From: Methylocapsa sp. S129
Lineage (GTDB): Bacteria; Pseudomonadota; Alphaproteobacteria; Rhizobiales; Beijerinckiaceae
DNA length: 64,000 nucleotides
NCBI RefSeq assembly: GCF_009765995.1
Contig: NZ_LMUI01000011.1
Location: forward strand, 1,011,800-1,075,799
Reading direction: 5' to 3'
Shown here: positions 35,316 through 46,300 of the stretch, piece by piece
Position numbering within the stretch: the stretch's first letter is position 1
Layout: every line of letters begins with the position of its first letter
Position numbers and translations under genes: made by a program
Notes under the pieces: generated by a model
Seen by the model: the letters and a program-made list of their open reading frames with translations, nothing else
Databases searched by the model: none
Told to the model about the DNA's origin: nothing

Positions 35316-36194
35316 TCAATCAGGCTGCGTCCTGGCGCGCGCCAGGATTCGCTCGGCGCGCAATTGATGGGGCCTGTCGAGCATCTCGCCGTCGAGCGCG
35401 ACGACGCCGGCGCCAGGCGCCGCGGCGAATGCCGCGATGATCGCACGCGCTCGGGCGAGGGTCTCGGGCGTCGGCGTGAAGACTTCGTTGATGACGGGGA
35501 TTTGTGCTGGATGAATCGCCATTTTCGCCCAGAATCCATCGCGGCGCGCGGCGATGGCTTCGGCGCGCAGGCCTTCAAGGTCTCGAAAATTGGTGAACAC
35601 CGTGTCGATGGGCGCGACATTGGCCGCCGTCGCGCCCACCAGCGTCAGGTTGCGCGCCAAGTTATAAGGGCCGGCGTAAGCGCCGTCGGGCAGGCGATTG
35701 CTTTCGGCGCCGAGATCCGCTGACAGATCTTCGCCGCCCCAGGCGAGGCCCTCAAGCCGCGGACTGCAACCGCGATAGCTTTCCATGCCAAACAGCGCGC
35801 GCGCGCTTTCCGTCGCTATCGCGAAGATCCGGGTTGAGCCGTCGCCAAGCCCGCACAAAGCCTCGCGAACGGCGAGTTTCACGCCGAGCTGCTGGACGCT
35901 CGCCCCGCCGAGGCTTTTGGGCAAGACGACGCCTTCGGGCGCCGCCGACATGACGGCGTCGAGATCGGCGTCGGTCAGGCCGCTCTCAAGCGGATTGACG
36001 CGCAAGAAAAGGCGCGGCCGCGGGGTTTGCGAGGCGGCGGCGCGCAGGAACTCGGCGGCGATGCGGCGCGCGCGCTCTTTCGCCGCCAGCGCGACAGAAT
36101 CTTCGAGATCGACGATCAGCGCATCGGCGCCGCTGAGAAGCGCCTTGGCGAGCTTCTTTTCGTCGTCGCCTGGGACAAACAGGGCCGAGCGCAT
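35316..36194 (-). CDS. HpcH/HpaI (CitE-like) CoA-ester lyase
   Basis: A 292-residue TIM-barrel lyase. Characteristic parts: MRSALFVPGDDEKKLAKAL, IVDLEDSVALAAKERAR (metal-binding), FLRVNPLESG, IATESARALFGM, WGGEDLSADLG and AIHPAQI. Such enzymes cleave or form malyl-, citramalyl- or related CoA esters. It follows the MaoC-type gene by 3 bp, so the two probably work in one CoA-ester pathway. Confidence 0.9.
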   Translation of the reverse strand: MRSALFVPGDDEKKLAKALLSGADALIVDLEDSVALAAKERARRIAAEFLRAAASQTPRPRLFLRVNPLESGLTDADLDAVMSAAPEGVVLPKSLGGASVQQLGVKLAVREALCGLGDGSTRIFAIATESARALFGMESYRGCSPRLEGLAWGGEDLSADLGAESNRLPDGAYAGPYNLARNLTLVGATAANVAPIDTVFTNFRDLEGLRAEAIAARRDGFWAKMAIHPAQIPVINEVFTPTPETLARARAIIAAFAAAPGAGVVALDGEMLDRPHQLRAERILARARTQPD

Positions 36195-36197
36195 CGG

Positions 36198-36698
36198 TTA
36201 GACCTTCAAGGTTTCGGGGGTGGGCCGACGGCGCATGAAAGCGGTGCGGCGGCATTCGGCAACCAGAACGCCGTCCTGCTTGTAGGCGCGATGCAGGAAT
36301 TCGACGAGGCCGGCGTCGCCGCGCGACTTCGATTCCCGTGCGGAAAGAACTTCCGTCGTCGCGCGTATCGTGTCGCCCTCGAACAGCGGCGCCGGGAAGC
36401 GCACGTCGGTCATGCCCAGATTGGCGATCGTCGTGCCGACCGTCGTGTCGTTGACCGAAATGCCAATCATCAGGCCAAGCGTGAACAAAGAATTCATGAT
36501 GGGTTTGCCCCATTCGGTTTCGGTTGCGCAGAAATGAGCGTCAATATGCAGGGGTTGCGGATTAAGGGTCATGTTCGAGAACAGCATATTGTCCATCTGC
36601 GTGACGGTTCGCGTCAGTCGATGCGAGAAAACCCGGCCGACCGCGAAATCCTCAAAATAAAGGCCGCCGCGGGGATGGACGGGCGCGGAATCGTTCAT
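36198..36698 (-). CDS. MaoC-family dehydratase
   Basis: A 166-residue hot-dog-fold hydratase. LTRTVTQMDNMLFSNMTLN-QPLHID is the active-site region (Asp and His of the hydratase motif) and TIANLGMTDVRFPAPLFEGD is the strand typical of MaoC proteins. The start ATG 36698 follows GGAGTGAGAAA; the frame to 36761 is not needed. In an operon with the CitE-like gene. Confidence 0.9.
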   Translation of the reverse strand: MNDSAPVHPRGGLYFEDFAVGRVFSHRLTRTVTQMDNMLFSNMTLNPQPLHIDAHFCATETEWGKPIMNSLFTLGLMIGISVNDTTVGTTIANLGMTDVRFPAPLFEGDTIRATTEVLSARESKSRGDAGLVEFLHRAYKQDGVLVAECRRTAFMRRRPTPETLKV

Positions 36699-36804
36699 TT
36701 TCTCACTCCAGTCCCCTCGCGCCCGTTCCGCTTTAAGCGCCCATTTACCATAAGGCGGCAAGCTGCGGCATGAGAGTTTCCGTTGCGACGCGTGGGAATG
36801 CGCT

Positions 36805-38154
36805 ATGAATCTGATGATATCCGATAATGAGCCGCCCGCCTCTCAAGCCCCAGATCAGCCGACCATTGTTCGCCGCTTTCTGAGCTGGGCGCAACGGGCG
36901 GACGCCGGCGGACGCGCCGAGGCCGCCAGCGCTTTGGCGCGGGCCTATCTCTACTCGGATCTCGACCCGACGCTGCGCCGCGAGGCCGCAATCGGAATGA
37001 CTTCGCTGCTCGACGACTATTCCGCGCTCGTGCGTCGCGCGCTGGCGGAAGTGTTGGCGGGGGCTTGCGACGCGCCTCATCATATCGTTCTGGCGCTGGC
37101 CTGCGATCAGTCGGAAGTTTCGTCGGTGGTGTTGGCGCGCTCGCCGGTTCTGACCGACGCCGAACTTGTCGATTGCGCCGCTATCGGCGATGCCCGCGCC
37201 CAGATCGCGCTGGCTCGCCGTCCGCGCCTGGGGGTGAGCGTCGCCGCCGCGCTCGCGGAAATCGGCCAACGAGAGGCGGTGATCGCGCTTGCCGGCAATC
37301 TTGACGCCGATCTCAGCCAAAGCGTTTTGTTTCGCATTGTCGAGCGGTTTGGTCAGGATGCGGAAGCGCGCGAGGCTTTGCTGATGCGCCCATCGCTGCC
37401 ATCGACGCTGCGCGTCGATCTCGTCGCCGCCGCCGCGAAAGCTTTGTCTGATTTTGTCGCTGGCTGCGCCTGGCTGGGGGCGGAGCGGGCCGAGCGCATG
37501 ACGCGGGAGGCGGCCGAGCAGGGGACGGTCTGCGTCGCGAATTCGAGCCCGAAGGACGAAATACGCGATCTTGTGCGTCATCTTCGCCAAAGGGGAGGCT
37601 TGACGATCGCCTTGCTGATGCGCGCGTTGCTGTCGGGCGATCGCGCGTTGTTCGAGAGCGCTTTGGCGGAACTTTCCGGATTGGCGCCTGCGCGCATCGC
37701 CGGGTTTGTCCGCGAACCGCTGAGCGCCGGGTTTGCCGCACTCTATGGCAAGACCGGCTTGCCGCCTCATTTTCTGCCGGCTTTTCGCGCAGCCCTCGCC
37801 GCTCTCGACGAAGCCAAAATCGCGCATGGCGATCGGATATCCCGGGCTTTGATCGAGCGCGTGATCGCCGCTTGCGAAAGGGTCAATTCGCCTGAACTCG
37901 TTAAACTCATGTCCTTGCTGCGCCGCTTCGAGGCGGAGGCCGCGCGTGAGGAAGCCCGCGCCTTTGTGGCGGAATCCGCCGCGCATCGTCGGGCGCCCGC
38001 TTTGCTAGTCCGCTTCGAGGAAGGGCTTGGCGATGACGAACCGACGAACGCGCCGATGCTCATCGCCGCCCAAGCGCCCCCGGCGCTGGAGGCGGAGCCG
38101 CCGCCCGTCGCATTGCCTCCCGATCAGATCGCCGCTCTGGCCGAAGCGGCCTGA
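36805..38154 (+). CDS. DUF2336-domain protein
   Basis: A 449-residue alpha-helical, Ala/Leu-rich protein. Segments such as LSWAQRADAGGRAEAASALA, PTLRREAAIGMTSLLDD, LVRRALAEVLAGACDAPHHI and ALACDQSEVSSVVLARSP fit the HEAT-like DUF2336 family of alphaproteobacteria. Its role is unknown. No signal peptide or membrane segment; the C-terminus has an Ala/Pro linker. Confidence 0.85.
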   Translation: MNLMISDNEPPASQAPDQPTIVRRFLSWAQRADAGGRAEAASALARAYLYSDLDPTLRREAAIGMTSLLDDYSALVRRALAEVLAGACDAPHHIVLALACDQSEVSSVVLARSPVLTDAELVDCAAIGDARAQIALARRPRLGVSVAAALAEIGQREAVIALAGNLDADLSQSVLFRIVERFGQDAEAREALLMRPSLPSTLRVDLVAAAAKALSDFVAGCAWLGAERAERMTREAAEQGTVCVANSSPKDEIRDLVRHLRQRGGLTIALLMRALLSGDRALFESALAELSGLAPARIAGFVREPLSAGFAALYGKTGLPPHFLPAFRAALAALDEAKIAHGDRISRALIERVIAACERVNSPELVKLMSLLRRFEAEAAREEARAFVAESAAHRRAPALLVRFEEGLGDDEPTNAPMLIAAQAPPALEAEPPPVALPPDQIAALAEAA

Positions 38155-38190
38155 CGGTCGGGGCTGACGGATTAACTCGGCTTCGCCGTC

Positions 38191-38613
38191 TTACAGCGCC
38201 CAAAGAAACGCCGCGCAAGCGACAAGGCCGATCGCCGTTTGCCCATATTCCAGCAGCCCCCATAGGCGCACCAATTCGCGCGCAGCGCCGGGCTCGCTGG
38301 CGGAAACTGTCAGAATGCGATTGTTCATCGGCACCATGGCGAAGAACGTATAGGGCCAGCTCGCAATCACAACGATGGCGCCGATCAACCAGCGCACATC
38401 CTGCGTTTGAAAATAGGTCGCCAGCCCAAGCGCCGCCGCAATCAGCGCGAGGGACGCCAGCATGGCGAAGCCGCGGCGATCGCTCGGACGCCATTCCGAG
38501 AGCAGTCCGTTATCGTCAAGCGAGAGGCGTGCAGGCTGCTCAACAAGATTGATGTAGAGCGCCGCGCCGCTGAAAGCGGCGGCGAAGGCGAGGGCGAGAG
38601 GTCCAATCAGCAT
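38191..38613 (-). CDS. DUF1772 (anthrone-oxygenase-like) membrane protein
   Basis: A 140-residue protein with four hydrophobic segments and the family pattern AAAFSGAALYINLVEQPAR, WPYTFFAMVPMNNRI and LVRLWGLLEYGQTAIG. Members are small membrane proteins; one eukaryotic relative is anthrone oxygenase, but bacterial roles are unknown. Confidence 0.85.
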   Translation of the reverse strand: MLIGPLALAFAAAFSGAALYINLVEQPARLSLDDNGLLSEWRPSDRRGFAMLASLALIAAALGLATYFQTQDVRWLIGAIVVIASWPYTFFAMVPMNNRILTVSASEPGAARELVRLWGLLEYGQTAIGLVACAAFLWAL

Positions 38614-38709
38614 GAAACTTCCTTATGGGCGGCAAAGACAGGCCGGACGAGCGAACGCCGTCGAACAAGACCCCCTTCTACACGAATTCCATCCCGTCGT
38701 TGCGGCGGG

Positions 38710-39300
38710 TCAATTGGCCTCGTAGTCCATTAATCCACGTGCTTTAGCATAATATAGCAAGGCGATCGTTTTGGCGTCGCAGATATCGCCCCGCTCGATC
38801 ATAGCGAGCGCTTCGTCAAACGTCGGCTCAATGATCTCGATATGTTCGTCGGCGTCGACGCCGCCTCCGGCGCCCACGCGGTCGGCCTGGCCGTAACGCG
38901 CGACGAAGCAAGCGATTTTCTCGGTGGTGGCGCCAGGGCTGACGAAAGCGTCGAAGACGTGACGCGCGTCGGCGATCGCCACCCCCGTTTCCTCCATCGC
39001 TTCGCGGATGATGCCGGCTTCCGGCGCATCGCCATCAAGCATGCCCGCGCAAACCTCCGTCATCGACGACCTGGCGTCCTCCAGATAGGCGCCGAGCCTG
39101 AATTGTCGCACCAACAGGACGATTTTGCGCTCGGGGTCATAGAGCAGCACCGCGGCTGCGCCCTTGTGATGGTAGATCTCACGATTCATGAGACGCGCGG
39201 CGCCATCCGACTCGATCACTTCCACCCTGGTCAGCGTCAGCCTGAAGCGGCCGTTGGCGAGGAGCGTTTCGCCAAGCATCTTGATCTTGGGGGCCATCAA
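38710..39300 (-). CDS. nudK: GDP-mannose pyrophosphatase NudK (Nudix hydrolase)
   Basis: A 196-residue Nudix enzyme. The box runs around residues 86-106, with GIIREAMEETG. The stretch AGMLDGDAPEAGIIREA matches E. coli NudK position for position, and GGGVDADEHIEIIE matches its GGGVEDEDIEVLE. It would hydrolyse GDP-mannose to GMP and mannose-1-phosphate. It is 6 bp downstream of nadK. Confidence 0.92.
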   Translation of the reverse strand: MMAPKIKMLGETLLANGRFRLTLTRVEVIESDGAARLMNREIYHHKGAAAVLLYDPERKIVLLVRQFRLGAYLEDARSSMTEVCAGMLDGDAPEAGIIREAMEETGVAIADARHVFDAFVSPGATTEKIACFVARYGQADRVGAGGGVDADEHIEIIEPTFDEALAMIERGDICDAKTIALLYYAKARGLMDYEAN

Positions 39301-39306
39301 TCTTCC

Positions 39307-40098
39307 TTAATAGACAAATTGCTCGCGCAATATGCGCTCGTCGAGCGAATGGCCGGGATCGTGCAGCAGCATCAGCGAAGTCTTGTGGTCCATGGAGACA
39401 TCGACCCGCGCGACGCGTCTGATTTCGATGTGGTCGGCGACTGCGGCGACCGGGCGTTTGTCCGCCTCCAGCACTTCGATGGAAACGCTTGCGCGGTCCG
39501 GCAATAGCGCGCCGCGCCATCGGCGTGGGCGGAAGGCGGAGATGGGCGTCAAGGCCATCAGCGGCGCGTCCAGCGGCAGGATCGGCCCGTTCGCCGAAAG
39601 ATTATAGGCGGTTGAACCGGCTGGGGTCGCAAGCAGCACGCCGTCGGCGATGAGCTCGTCGAGCCGCTCCTTGCCGTCGACGCTGATGCGCAATTTTGCG
39701 GCCTGATAGGTCTGCCGCAGTAAGGAAACTTCATTGATCGCCCGCGCGGTCCTTGTCGCGCCTTTGGCGTCGGTCGTGCGCATGACAAGCGGATGGATGA
39801 TCGAGGGGCGCGCGGTTTCCAATCTTTTGCGCAGACCGCGATCATGGAATTCGTTCATCAAAAACCCGACGGATCCTCGATTCATCCCATAGATCGGCTT
39901 GGGCGCGTTCATCATGCGATGCAACGTCTGCAGCATCAGGCCGTCGCCGCCTAGCGCGACGATCACGTCGGCTTGGGCGGGCTCGCAATTGCCGTAGCGC
40001 TCAACGAGTCGTTCCAGGGCTTCATTGGCTTCCTGGGCTCCCGACGATAGGAAACAGATCGCCTGCGCGCTTCTCGAAGCGCTATTGCGCGCGACCAT
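39307..40098 (-). CDS. nadK: NAD kinase
   Basis: A 263-residue ATP-NAD kinase that makes NADP. GGDG (residues 50-53) is the phosphate-binding motif, and [13 protein letters not shown] and [18 protein letters not shown] are family hallmarks. ATG 40098 has GGAAGG upstream and is preferred over the longer frame to 40206. It forms an operon with nudK. Confidence 0.95.
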   Translation of the reverse strand: MVARNSASRSAQAICFLSSGAQEANEALERLVERYGNCEPAQADVIVALGGDGLMLQTLHRMMNAPKPIYGMNRGSVGFLMNEFHDRGLRKRLETARPSIIHPLVMRTTDAKGATRTARAINEVSLLRQTYQAAKLRISVDGKERLDELIADGVLLATPAGSTAYNLSANGPILPLDAPLMALTPISAFRPRRWRGALLPDRASVSIEVLEADKRPVAAVADHIEIRRVARVDVSMDHKTSLMLLHDPGHSLDERILREQFVY

Positions 40099-40183
40099 TC
40101 TTGATCCTTCCCCTGTGCCAGCAAGAGTAGTGGATGGCGGCGCGCCCGTAAAGTTCACGCGTCCGAAACAGCGCGTCGTCCGA

Positions 40184-41077
40184 TCAGGCCCGCGCGGCCA
40201 AAACATGGCGACGGCTCTCGATCAACAGCATGAACAGGCCGCTGCACAAGATGATCGCCGCGCCGATGAGGACGTGCCGAGGCGGCAAATCGTTGAAGAC
40301 CAGCCAGCCCCAAAGGATTGCCCAGGCAAGCGAGGTATATTCAAAGGGCGCCAGAGCGGAGGCCGGCGCGCGGCGCAAGCCTTCGAACAGAAAAAACTGG
40401 CCGACGCTGCCGACAAGGCCAAGCGCGACGATCAGTCCGAAGCTGAAAGCGTCAGGCCAGACGAAGACAAAAGGCGCGGCGAACCCGCAGGCGACGACAA
40501 ACAAAAAGTTGCTGCCGACCATCAAGGCCGCCGTACTCACTGCCTGGCTGAGGCTGCGCGCCAAGATCGTCGTGCCCGCCCAACATAAAGCGCCAAATAG
40601 CGTCAGCAGGGCCGGCCAGACATCGGGCGCCGCCGACAGATCCGCGGCGATGAGCACGCCGCCAAAGCCAATGAGCGTCGTCATCCAGCGCCATGGGCCG
40701 ACGATCTCGCCCAGTATGGGATTGGACATCGCCACCACAAACAGCGGTGCGGCGAAATAGAGCGTGACGAGTTCGGCCAGTTGCAGAGAACGCGACGCGC
40801 TGTAATAGGCGAGCCACGCCGCCAGGATGAGCAGGCCGCGCACCGCGACCGCCGCGAGATTGCGCCTTTGCATCATGCTGCGCAGATCAGCGCGTCGGAC
40901 CACAAAGCTTGCAAGCGCGACAATCATGACGCTTCGCGCGAACAGCACTTCGGCCACGGGGAGCTTCACGACCAGCCATTTAACGATGGCGTCCTGAGCG
41001 CTGAACGCCGCCCAGCCGCAGGTCGCCAAAGCGATCCCCGTCAGCGTGCGGGACGCTTCGGTTTTTGCGGAAGTCAT
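40184..41077 (-). CDS. EamA-family (DMT) transporter
   Basis: A 297-residue inner-membrane carrier with about ten hydrophobic helices in two EamA repeats ([19 protein letters not shown], then [20 protein letters not shown]). Such carriers export metabolites such as amino acids. The start at ATG 41077 is preferred to the upstream frame to 41170 because the earlier part is hydrophilic and not family-like. Confidence 0.88.
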   Translation of the reverse strand: MTSAKTEASRTLTGIALATCGWAAFSAQDAIVKWLVVKLPVAEVLFARSVMIVALASFVVRRADLRSMMQRRNLAAVAVRGLLILAAWLAYYSASRSLQLAELVTLYFAAPLFVVAMSNPILGEIVGPWRWMTTLIGFGGVLIAADLSAAPDVWPALLTLFGALCWAGTTILARSLSQAVSTAALMVGSNFLFVVACGFAAPFVFVWPDAFSFGLIVALGLVGSVGQFFLFEGLRRAPASALAPFEYTSLAWAILWGWLVFNDLPPRHVLIGAAIILCSGLFMLLIESRRHVLAARA

Positions 41078-41278
41078 GGAAGCCTCGAACGGAACGAAGG
41101 AAAGCAGCGGAAGCCGGATTCCGTTCGAATTTTGCGACGGAAAGGGGGAATAGAGCAGATTCCGGTCCAAAAGTCAGTCCGAAATTGCGGTCAGAACCCC
41201 CGGAAGCGTAGATTCGCGGTCAAAAAGCCGTGTGAATATATTTGGGCTGCTTCTTTGCCGCCGTCGCGCCGCATTCCA

Positions 41279-43366
41279 TCATTGCAGGCGAACCATGACC
41301 GAATCCGTCGCCCCTTTGGCGTCGATCACGGAAACGCGTGCAAAGCCCGCGCCGTCGGGGCGCCAGGCAGATTCCCGGCGCGCGTCGGGCTCGCCGATGG
41401 GCGCGCCATTGACAAACCAGGTCAGAGGCGTGGCGCCGCCCAGCGCCTTTAGCGAAAGCTGCGCGTCTCCAGCGCCTTGGGCCAAGCCGAGATCGACGCG
41501 CGCGCCGTCGGGCGGATAGGCGATTTTCAGAGTGGCGACCGCGGTCGCCGCCATGATCTTGGGCGCGTCCTTGCGCAGGTGACGCAGCGGCGGCGGCAGA
41601 TCGGCGCTCGTCGCCGCTCTGAGCACGCCTTTGGGCGCCGCGATCAATTCGACATCGCGTCCGAGCCTGGCGAAGGCGTCAAACAGGATGGGCGCCGCGA
41701 CCTGCCGTCCGACGAGGCCCGGCACGGGGGCGTTGTCGGGACGGCCGACCCAGACGGCGATCGTGGTGCCCTTGTCGTATCCTATCGCCAAGGCGTCCCG
41801 ATAACCGTAGGAGGTGCCTGTCTTGAACGCGATGCGTCCGCTCAGTGAATTGGCCGGCGGCGGCGCGCCGCGCAGGATGTCTTCGACATAGAAGGCGGCG
41901 ACCGGGTCGGTGACGCGGCGCGGTCCCATCGCGCCGGGGTCCGCGCCCAGGCGCTCGATCAGCGGCGGCGCTTCGCCGCCGCGCGCGAGCCCGACGTAGA
42001 GCCGCGCGAGATCGGTCAGCGAAATGCCCAGCCCGCCAAGGCCGATCGCGAGGCCGGGCGGGGCGTCTTTTGGCAGAACGATGGCGGCGCCGGCGCCATG
42101 CAATCGCGCCAGAAAATTGGCGGGACCGACATCGGCCAGTAATTCGATGGCCGGCAGGTTGAGCGACATTTGCAAGGCGCGCCGCGCGGTTACGGTGCCC
42201 TGGAAACCGAGATCGAAATTTTCGGGCGTATAGGCGCCGTAGCGCGTCGGCCGATCGAAAAGAACCGTCTCGGGATGGGCGATCCCGCTCTCGAAAGCGA
42301 GCGCGTAAATGAAAGGCTTGAGCGCGGAGCCTGGCGAGCGCGGCGCGCGCGTCATGTCGATGGAGCCGTCGCGTTCGCTGGAGAGATAATCGGCCGCGCC
42401 GACCCTGGCGCGGATTTCTCCGCTGGCGTTGTCGATCACGATGATCGCCGCCGAAAGCTTGGGACCGAGACGCGCCGCGCTTTGGCGCGCCAGATCCTCA
42501 AGTTTGGCCTGCAGCCGCGCATCAAAGGACAGCTTCAGAATATGGGCCTGCGGATCGGCGGCGACAGCCTCTTCGGCGGCATGGGCGGCGAGCATGGGAA
42601 AGGGGCGCCGTTCGCCGGGAACGATTTCGCGTTTTGCCGCCTCCGCCTCCCCGGCCTTGATGATTCCGCGCTCGACGGCGCGGTCGAGCACGCGATCCCT
42701 CGCTCTTTTGGCGGCGTCCACGAAACGGTCGGGGCGGCGCGACTCGGGCGATTGCGGCAGCGCGACCAGCAGCGCCGCCTCGCCGAGCGTCAGGCGTCGC
42801 GGCTCCTTTCCAAAATAGGTCAGCGATGCCGCTCTAACGCCTTCAATATTTCCGCCGAACGGCGCCAAAGCGAGATAGCGGTCGAGCACGCCCTCTTTGC
42901 TGATCTGACGCTCGATTTGCCAGGCGCGCGCGGCCTGACGAAGTTTAGCGGAAATGCTGCGCTCCTCGCGCGGTTCGATCAGCCGCGCGACCTGCATCGT
43001 CAGCGTCGAGCCGCCCGAAACGACGCGCCCTCTGGTGGCGAGCTGCAGGCCGGCCCGGGCCAGGGCGCGCCAATCGACGCCGTCGTGAGCGTAAAATCGC
43101 GCATCCTCATAGCTGAGGAGCATGGCGATATAGCGAGGGTCGACCTCGCCCAGCTCAACAGGCAGGCGCCATCGCCCATCGGGCAAAGTGAAGGCGCGCA
43201 GCAGGCGTCCGTCGCGATCGACGACGATCGTCGATCCCTGGCGCGCCGACAGGAGATCGATCGGCCCAAGATTCTGAAGATATTGCGACCATGCGGCCGG
43301 TATCGCCAGAGCCAGAACAAAGATGAGCGCCCCGGCGATGCCGAACCAGCGGCGCTCCCGATTCAT
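41279..43366 (-). CDS. pbpC: Penicillin-binding protein 1C (bifunctional glycosyltransferase/transpeptidase)
   Basis: A 695-residue PbpC. After one membrane anchor, the GT51 domain has EDARFYAHDG (E87 catalytic, H94) and GGSTLTMQ. The transpeptidase has S347-A-L-K350 (SxxK) and a KTGTSYGYRD box; a C-terminal BiPBP_C-type domain follows. It builds or repairs peptidoglycan in the periplasm. It overlaps the A2M gene by 4 bp (ATGA), the conserved pbpC/yfhM pairing. Confidence 0.94.
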   Translation of the reverse strand: MNRERRWFGIAGALIFVLALAIPAAWSQYLQNLGPIDLLSARQGSTIVVDRDGRLLRAFTLPDGRWRLPVELGEVDPRYIAMLLSYEDARFYAHDGVDWRALARAGLQLATRGRVVSGGSTLTMQVARLIEPREERSISAKLRQAARAWQIERQISKEGVLDRYLALAPFGGNIEGVRAASLTYFGKEPRRLTLGEAALLVALPQSPESRRPDRFVDAAKRARDRVLDRAVERGIIKAGEAEAAKREIVPGERRPFPMLAAHAAEEAVAADPQAHILKLSFDARLQAKLEDLARQSAARLGPKLSAAIIVIDNASGEIRARVGAADYLSSERDGSIDMTRAPRSPGSALKPFIYALAFESGIAHPETVLFDRPTRYGAYTPENFDLGFQGTVTARRALQMSLNLPAIELLADVGPANFLARLHGAGAAIVLPKDAPPGLAIGLGGLGISLTDLARLYVGLARGGEAPPLIERLGADPGAMGPRRVTDPVAAFYVEDILRGAPPPANSLSGRIAFKTGTSYGYRDALAIGYDKGTTIAVWVGRPDNAPVPGLVGRQVAAPILFDAFARLGRDVELIAAPKGVLRAATSADLPPPLRHLRKDAPKIMAATAVATLKIAYPPDGARVDLGLAQGAGDAQLSLKALGGATPLTWFVNGAPIGEPDARRESAWRPDGAGFARVSVIDAKGATDSVMVRLQ

Positions 43367-46300
43367 TTAGCGATGACCTCTATCGTGCTGAAGGCGTTGC
43401 GACCGAACCGCTCGGGCCGATACATGTCTTCCACCGTGGTGGGCGGATAGACATATTTTCCTGGCGCAACAGCGCGCACGACATAGGCGACGTTGAAGAA
43501 GGCCGATTGGTTTTCCTCACGGTTGAAAGCTGCGACGAAACGGTCGTCGCGATATTCCGTATGATCGGGGTCAACGTCCTTCTTGAGCCAGGAGAAAGCA
43601 TCGATCGCGCCGCCGTCGACCAGATTGGGATTGTCGATCTCTAGTCCCGCCGGAAGGCGGTCGACGAGCAACAGGCGCGCATATTTCGCTTCCGCTTCCG
43701 TCACTTTCAGCACGATCACGAACCGATCGTTTTGCGTGACGCTCTTGGCGTCGAACTTGGTCCCATCGAGTTTGTAGAAGCCGCGTTCGATTTCGTAACC
43801 TTGCGCAGCGGCCGGTTCCGGGACAATCGGATTGCCCGATGTTGTGGTGGCGATTACCGCCGACGCCGCGCCAGTGTTGACGATGGTCGCGAGAGCGCCA
43901 TTGAGGCCAAAGCCGCTCCACTTGCGATAAACCGCGCCCTTCTGCGGTTGGCCGTCGACAGTGAACAGATTCGCTGAAGAATGCTCCGCGATCGCTTCGG
44001 CGGCGAGCACCATCCAGTTGTTTTCCTGCGTGCTGGTATAGTTTCGTTCATTGCGCGCCTGTTCGACAATGCGCGACGCCTCGCCGATGGCGTCGCCGGA
44101 AACTTCGCCTTGCGCAAGATTGGCTTCCGCCAACAGCGCGAGCACGCCGGCGCCGTCGCGAAGACGCGAACCATAGTCGGGCCGCGAATAGCCATTGTCG
44201 TGCTCGCCGCGCAAGGTTTCAAGCGCGGCTGTGAATATCTTGCCCGCCCGCGCCCGGTCGCCCAGCATCGCAAGCGCAGCGGCGATTTGCGCCTCGGCCA
44301 AGGGCGTCTTGAACACGCTAAGCTTGGTGTCGGCGAGATAGCGCAAGTCGCTGACGACCGGCCGCCCATTGCGCGCCAGAACATAGAGCGCATAGGCGAG
44401 CGGTTCGCCGGCGCCATCGCCCGGATCGGCGGCGTTGACGACTTCGTTGCGCAGCCGGTCGAGCGCCTGATCGAAGCCTTTTTGAGGGACCGCGAAAGAG
44501 CGTTCGCGGGCACGGGTCAGGAAGTCCGACACAAAGGCGTCGAGCCATAGATCGTCATCGTCGCTTCCTGCTTTCCAGAGCCCAAACGCGCCGTTGGAAT
44601 CCTGACGATCCATGACGCGGTCGATCGATTGTTTGATGCGCCCGTCAAGGTCGGGATCGATAGCCAGATGTTCGATCGAAGCGAGCCGATTGGCGTAGAG
44701 CAACGGCATCGCGCGACTGACCGTCTGCTCCGAACATCCATAGGGATAGCGCTCCAGAGCCTGCAGCAAAGCCGGGGCGTCCAGCCCGCCGAACGGCGAG
44801 GCGGAAATCGATATGGACCCTGTGCCGGGGATGAAATCGGCGAGCAGATCGCTCGATATCGTCTCGCTGGCGCCGGCGGCCAGGGGATGAACCGCCCGAC
44901 GATAAAGATCGGGCGCGCCCGCGGTGACGCCAAGGGCGAAATGCTGCGTCACATCCAGCTTCGGCCCTGTGAGCCGCAGATCGAGGCTTGCGGTTCCGAT
45001 GCCCGCCGCCGTCACTGGGATCGTCACCGAAGTACGTTGATGCGCGTCCAGCTTGACGGTCTTACTCATCGCATCGGCCTGCGCGACAAGCGGGCCGTGG
45101 ATATCGAGATCGAGTTTGTAGTCGCCGGCCTCGCCCTCGACATTGTCAATATCGACGTGCATTTGCGAATGATCGCCAAGGCTGAGGAAGCGGGGCAGGG
45201 TGCCCGCCACCACAACGGGATCGCGCACGATGACTTCCGCCTCGGCGCTCCCCACTTTCGTTTTCGACCAGGCGACGGCCATGATGCGCACCGAGCCGTT
45301 GAAGGCGGGCAAATCGAACGAAACTTTGGCCTCGCCATTGGCGTCGACGCGCACGACGCCAGAATAAAGAGCGAGGGGTTCTTGCGTCGGCAAGTTGCCC
45401 TCGACGCCGGCGTTGCCGTCGCCGCCCGTATGGATCGCTCCAGCCGAGCCTTCCATGCCGTCGATCAACAGGCCGTAGAGATCGCGGATCTCGACGGAAA
45501 GTTTTCGTTGGCCGAAGAAATAATCTTTCGGATCGGGCGTCTTGAACCCGGTGATGTTGAGAATGCCGATATCGACCGCGGCCACGCTGACCGCGGCTTC
45601 TTCTCCGGGCGCAAGACCCGCGAGGTTGATCGGTAGCGTCAGCGTCTGACGCGGGCGCGCCATATCAGGGGCGCCGAGCGAGATGTCGAGTTTATGCGTG
45701 GCGGCATCGATGCCGAACCAGGCCAGGCCGAGCGCGCGGCCCGGCATCCGCTTGGCCTTCGCGTCAAGCGGGCGATGGGTGAGCGCGATGGCGTAGGCGC
45801 CGGCGCCCCAATCGGCGCCAACCTTGAACGGCGCGACATTGTCGCCTTCGGCGAGGTCGACATCGATGAATTGTTCGATCTTGTCGCCGACGATCGCGAT
45901 CGTCGCCTTGCCTGCAAAGCGCGAGGCGATGCGCAGCTTGGCTTCATCGCCTGCTTGATAATTCGCCTTGTCGAGCGTCACGACGACATTATCAGGCGTG
46001 TCGGCGCTGGCCGAACCGGACCAGCCGACATCGAATGTGATGCTGGTCTGGTCGCCATCGGCCGATTTGATGTCGAGCCTGTGCTTGCCCCAACCGACAT
46101 TGGCGATGATCTTGGCCGCGGAATCGGCGGCTATGTCGACGGAGCCCTCCGCGATGCGCTTGGAGGACTTGACGGGTTCATAGCCCCAATGGCCGTCCGA
46201 ATTGTACCATTGGTAGTTTTCCTCGATCTGGTAGAGCGACCATTCGACGCCTTTGCGTGCGACGCGCGAACCATCCGGCGCGACGGCGATCGCCTCGAAA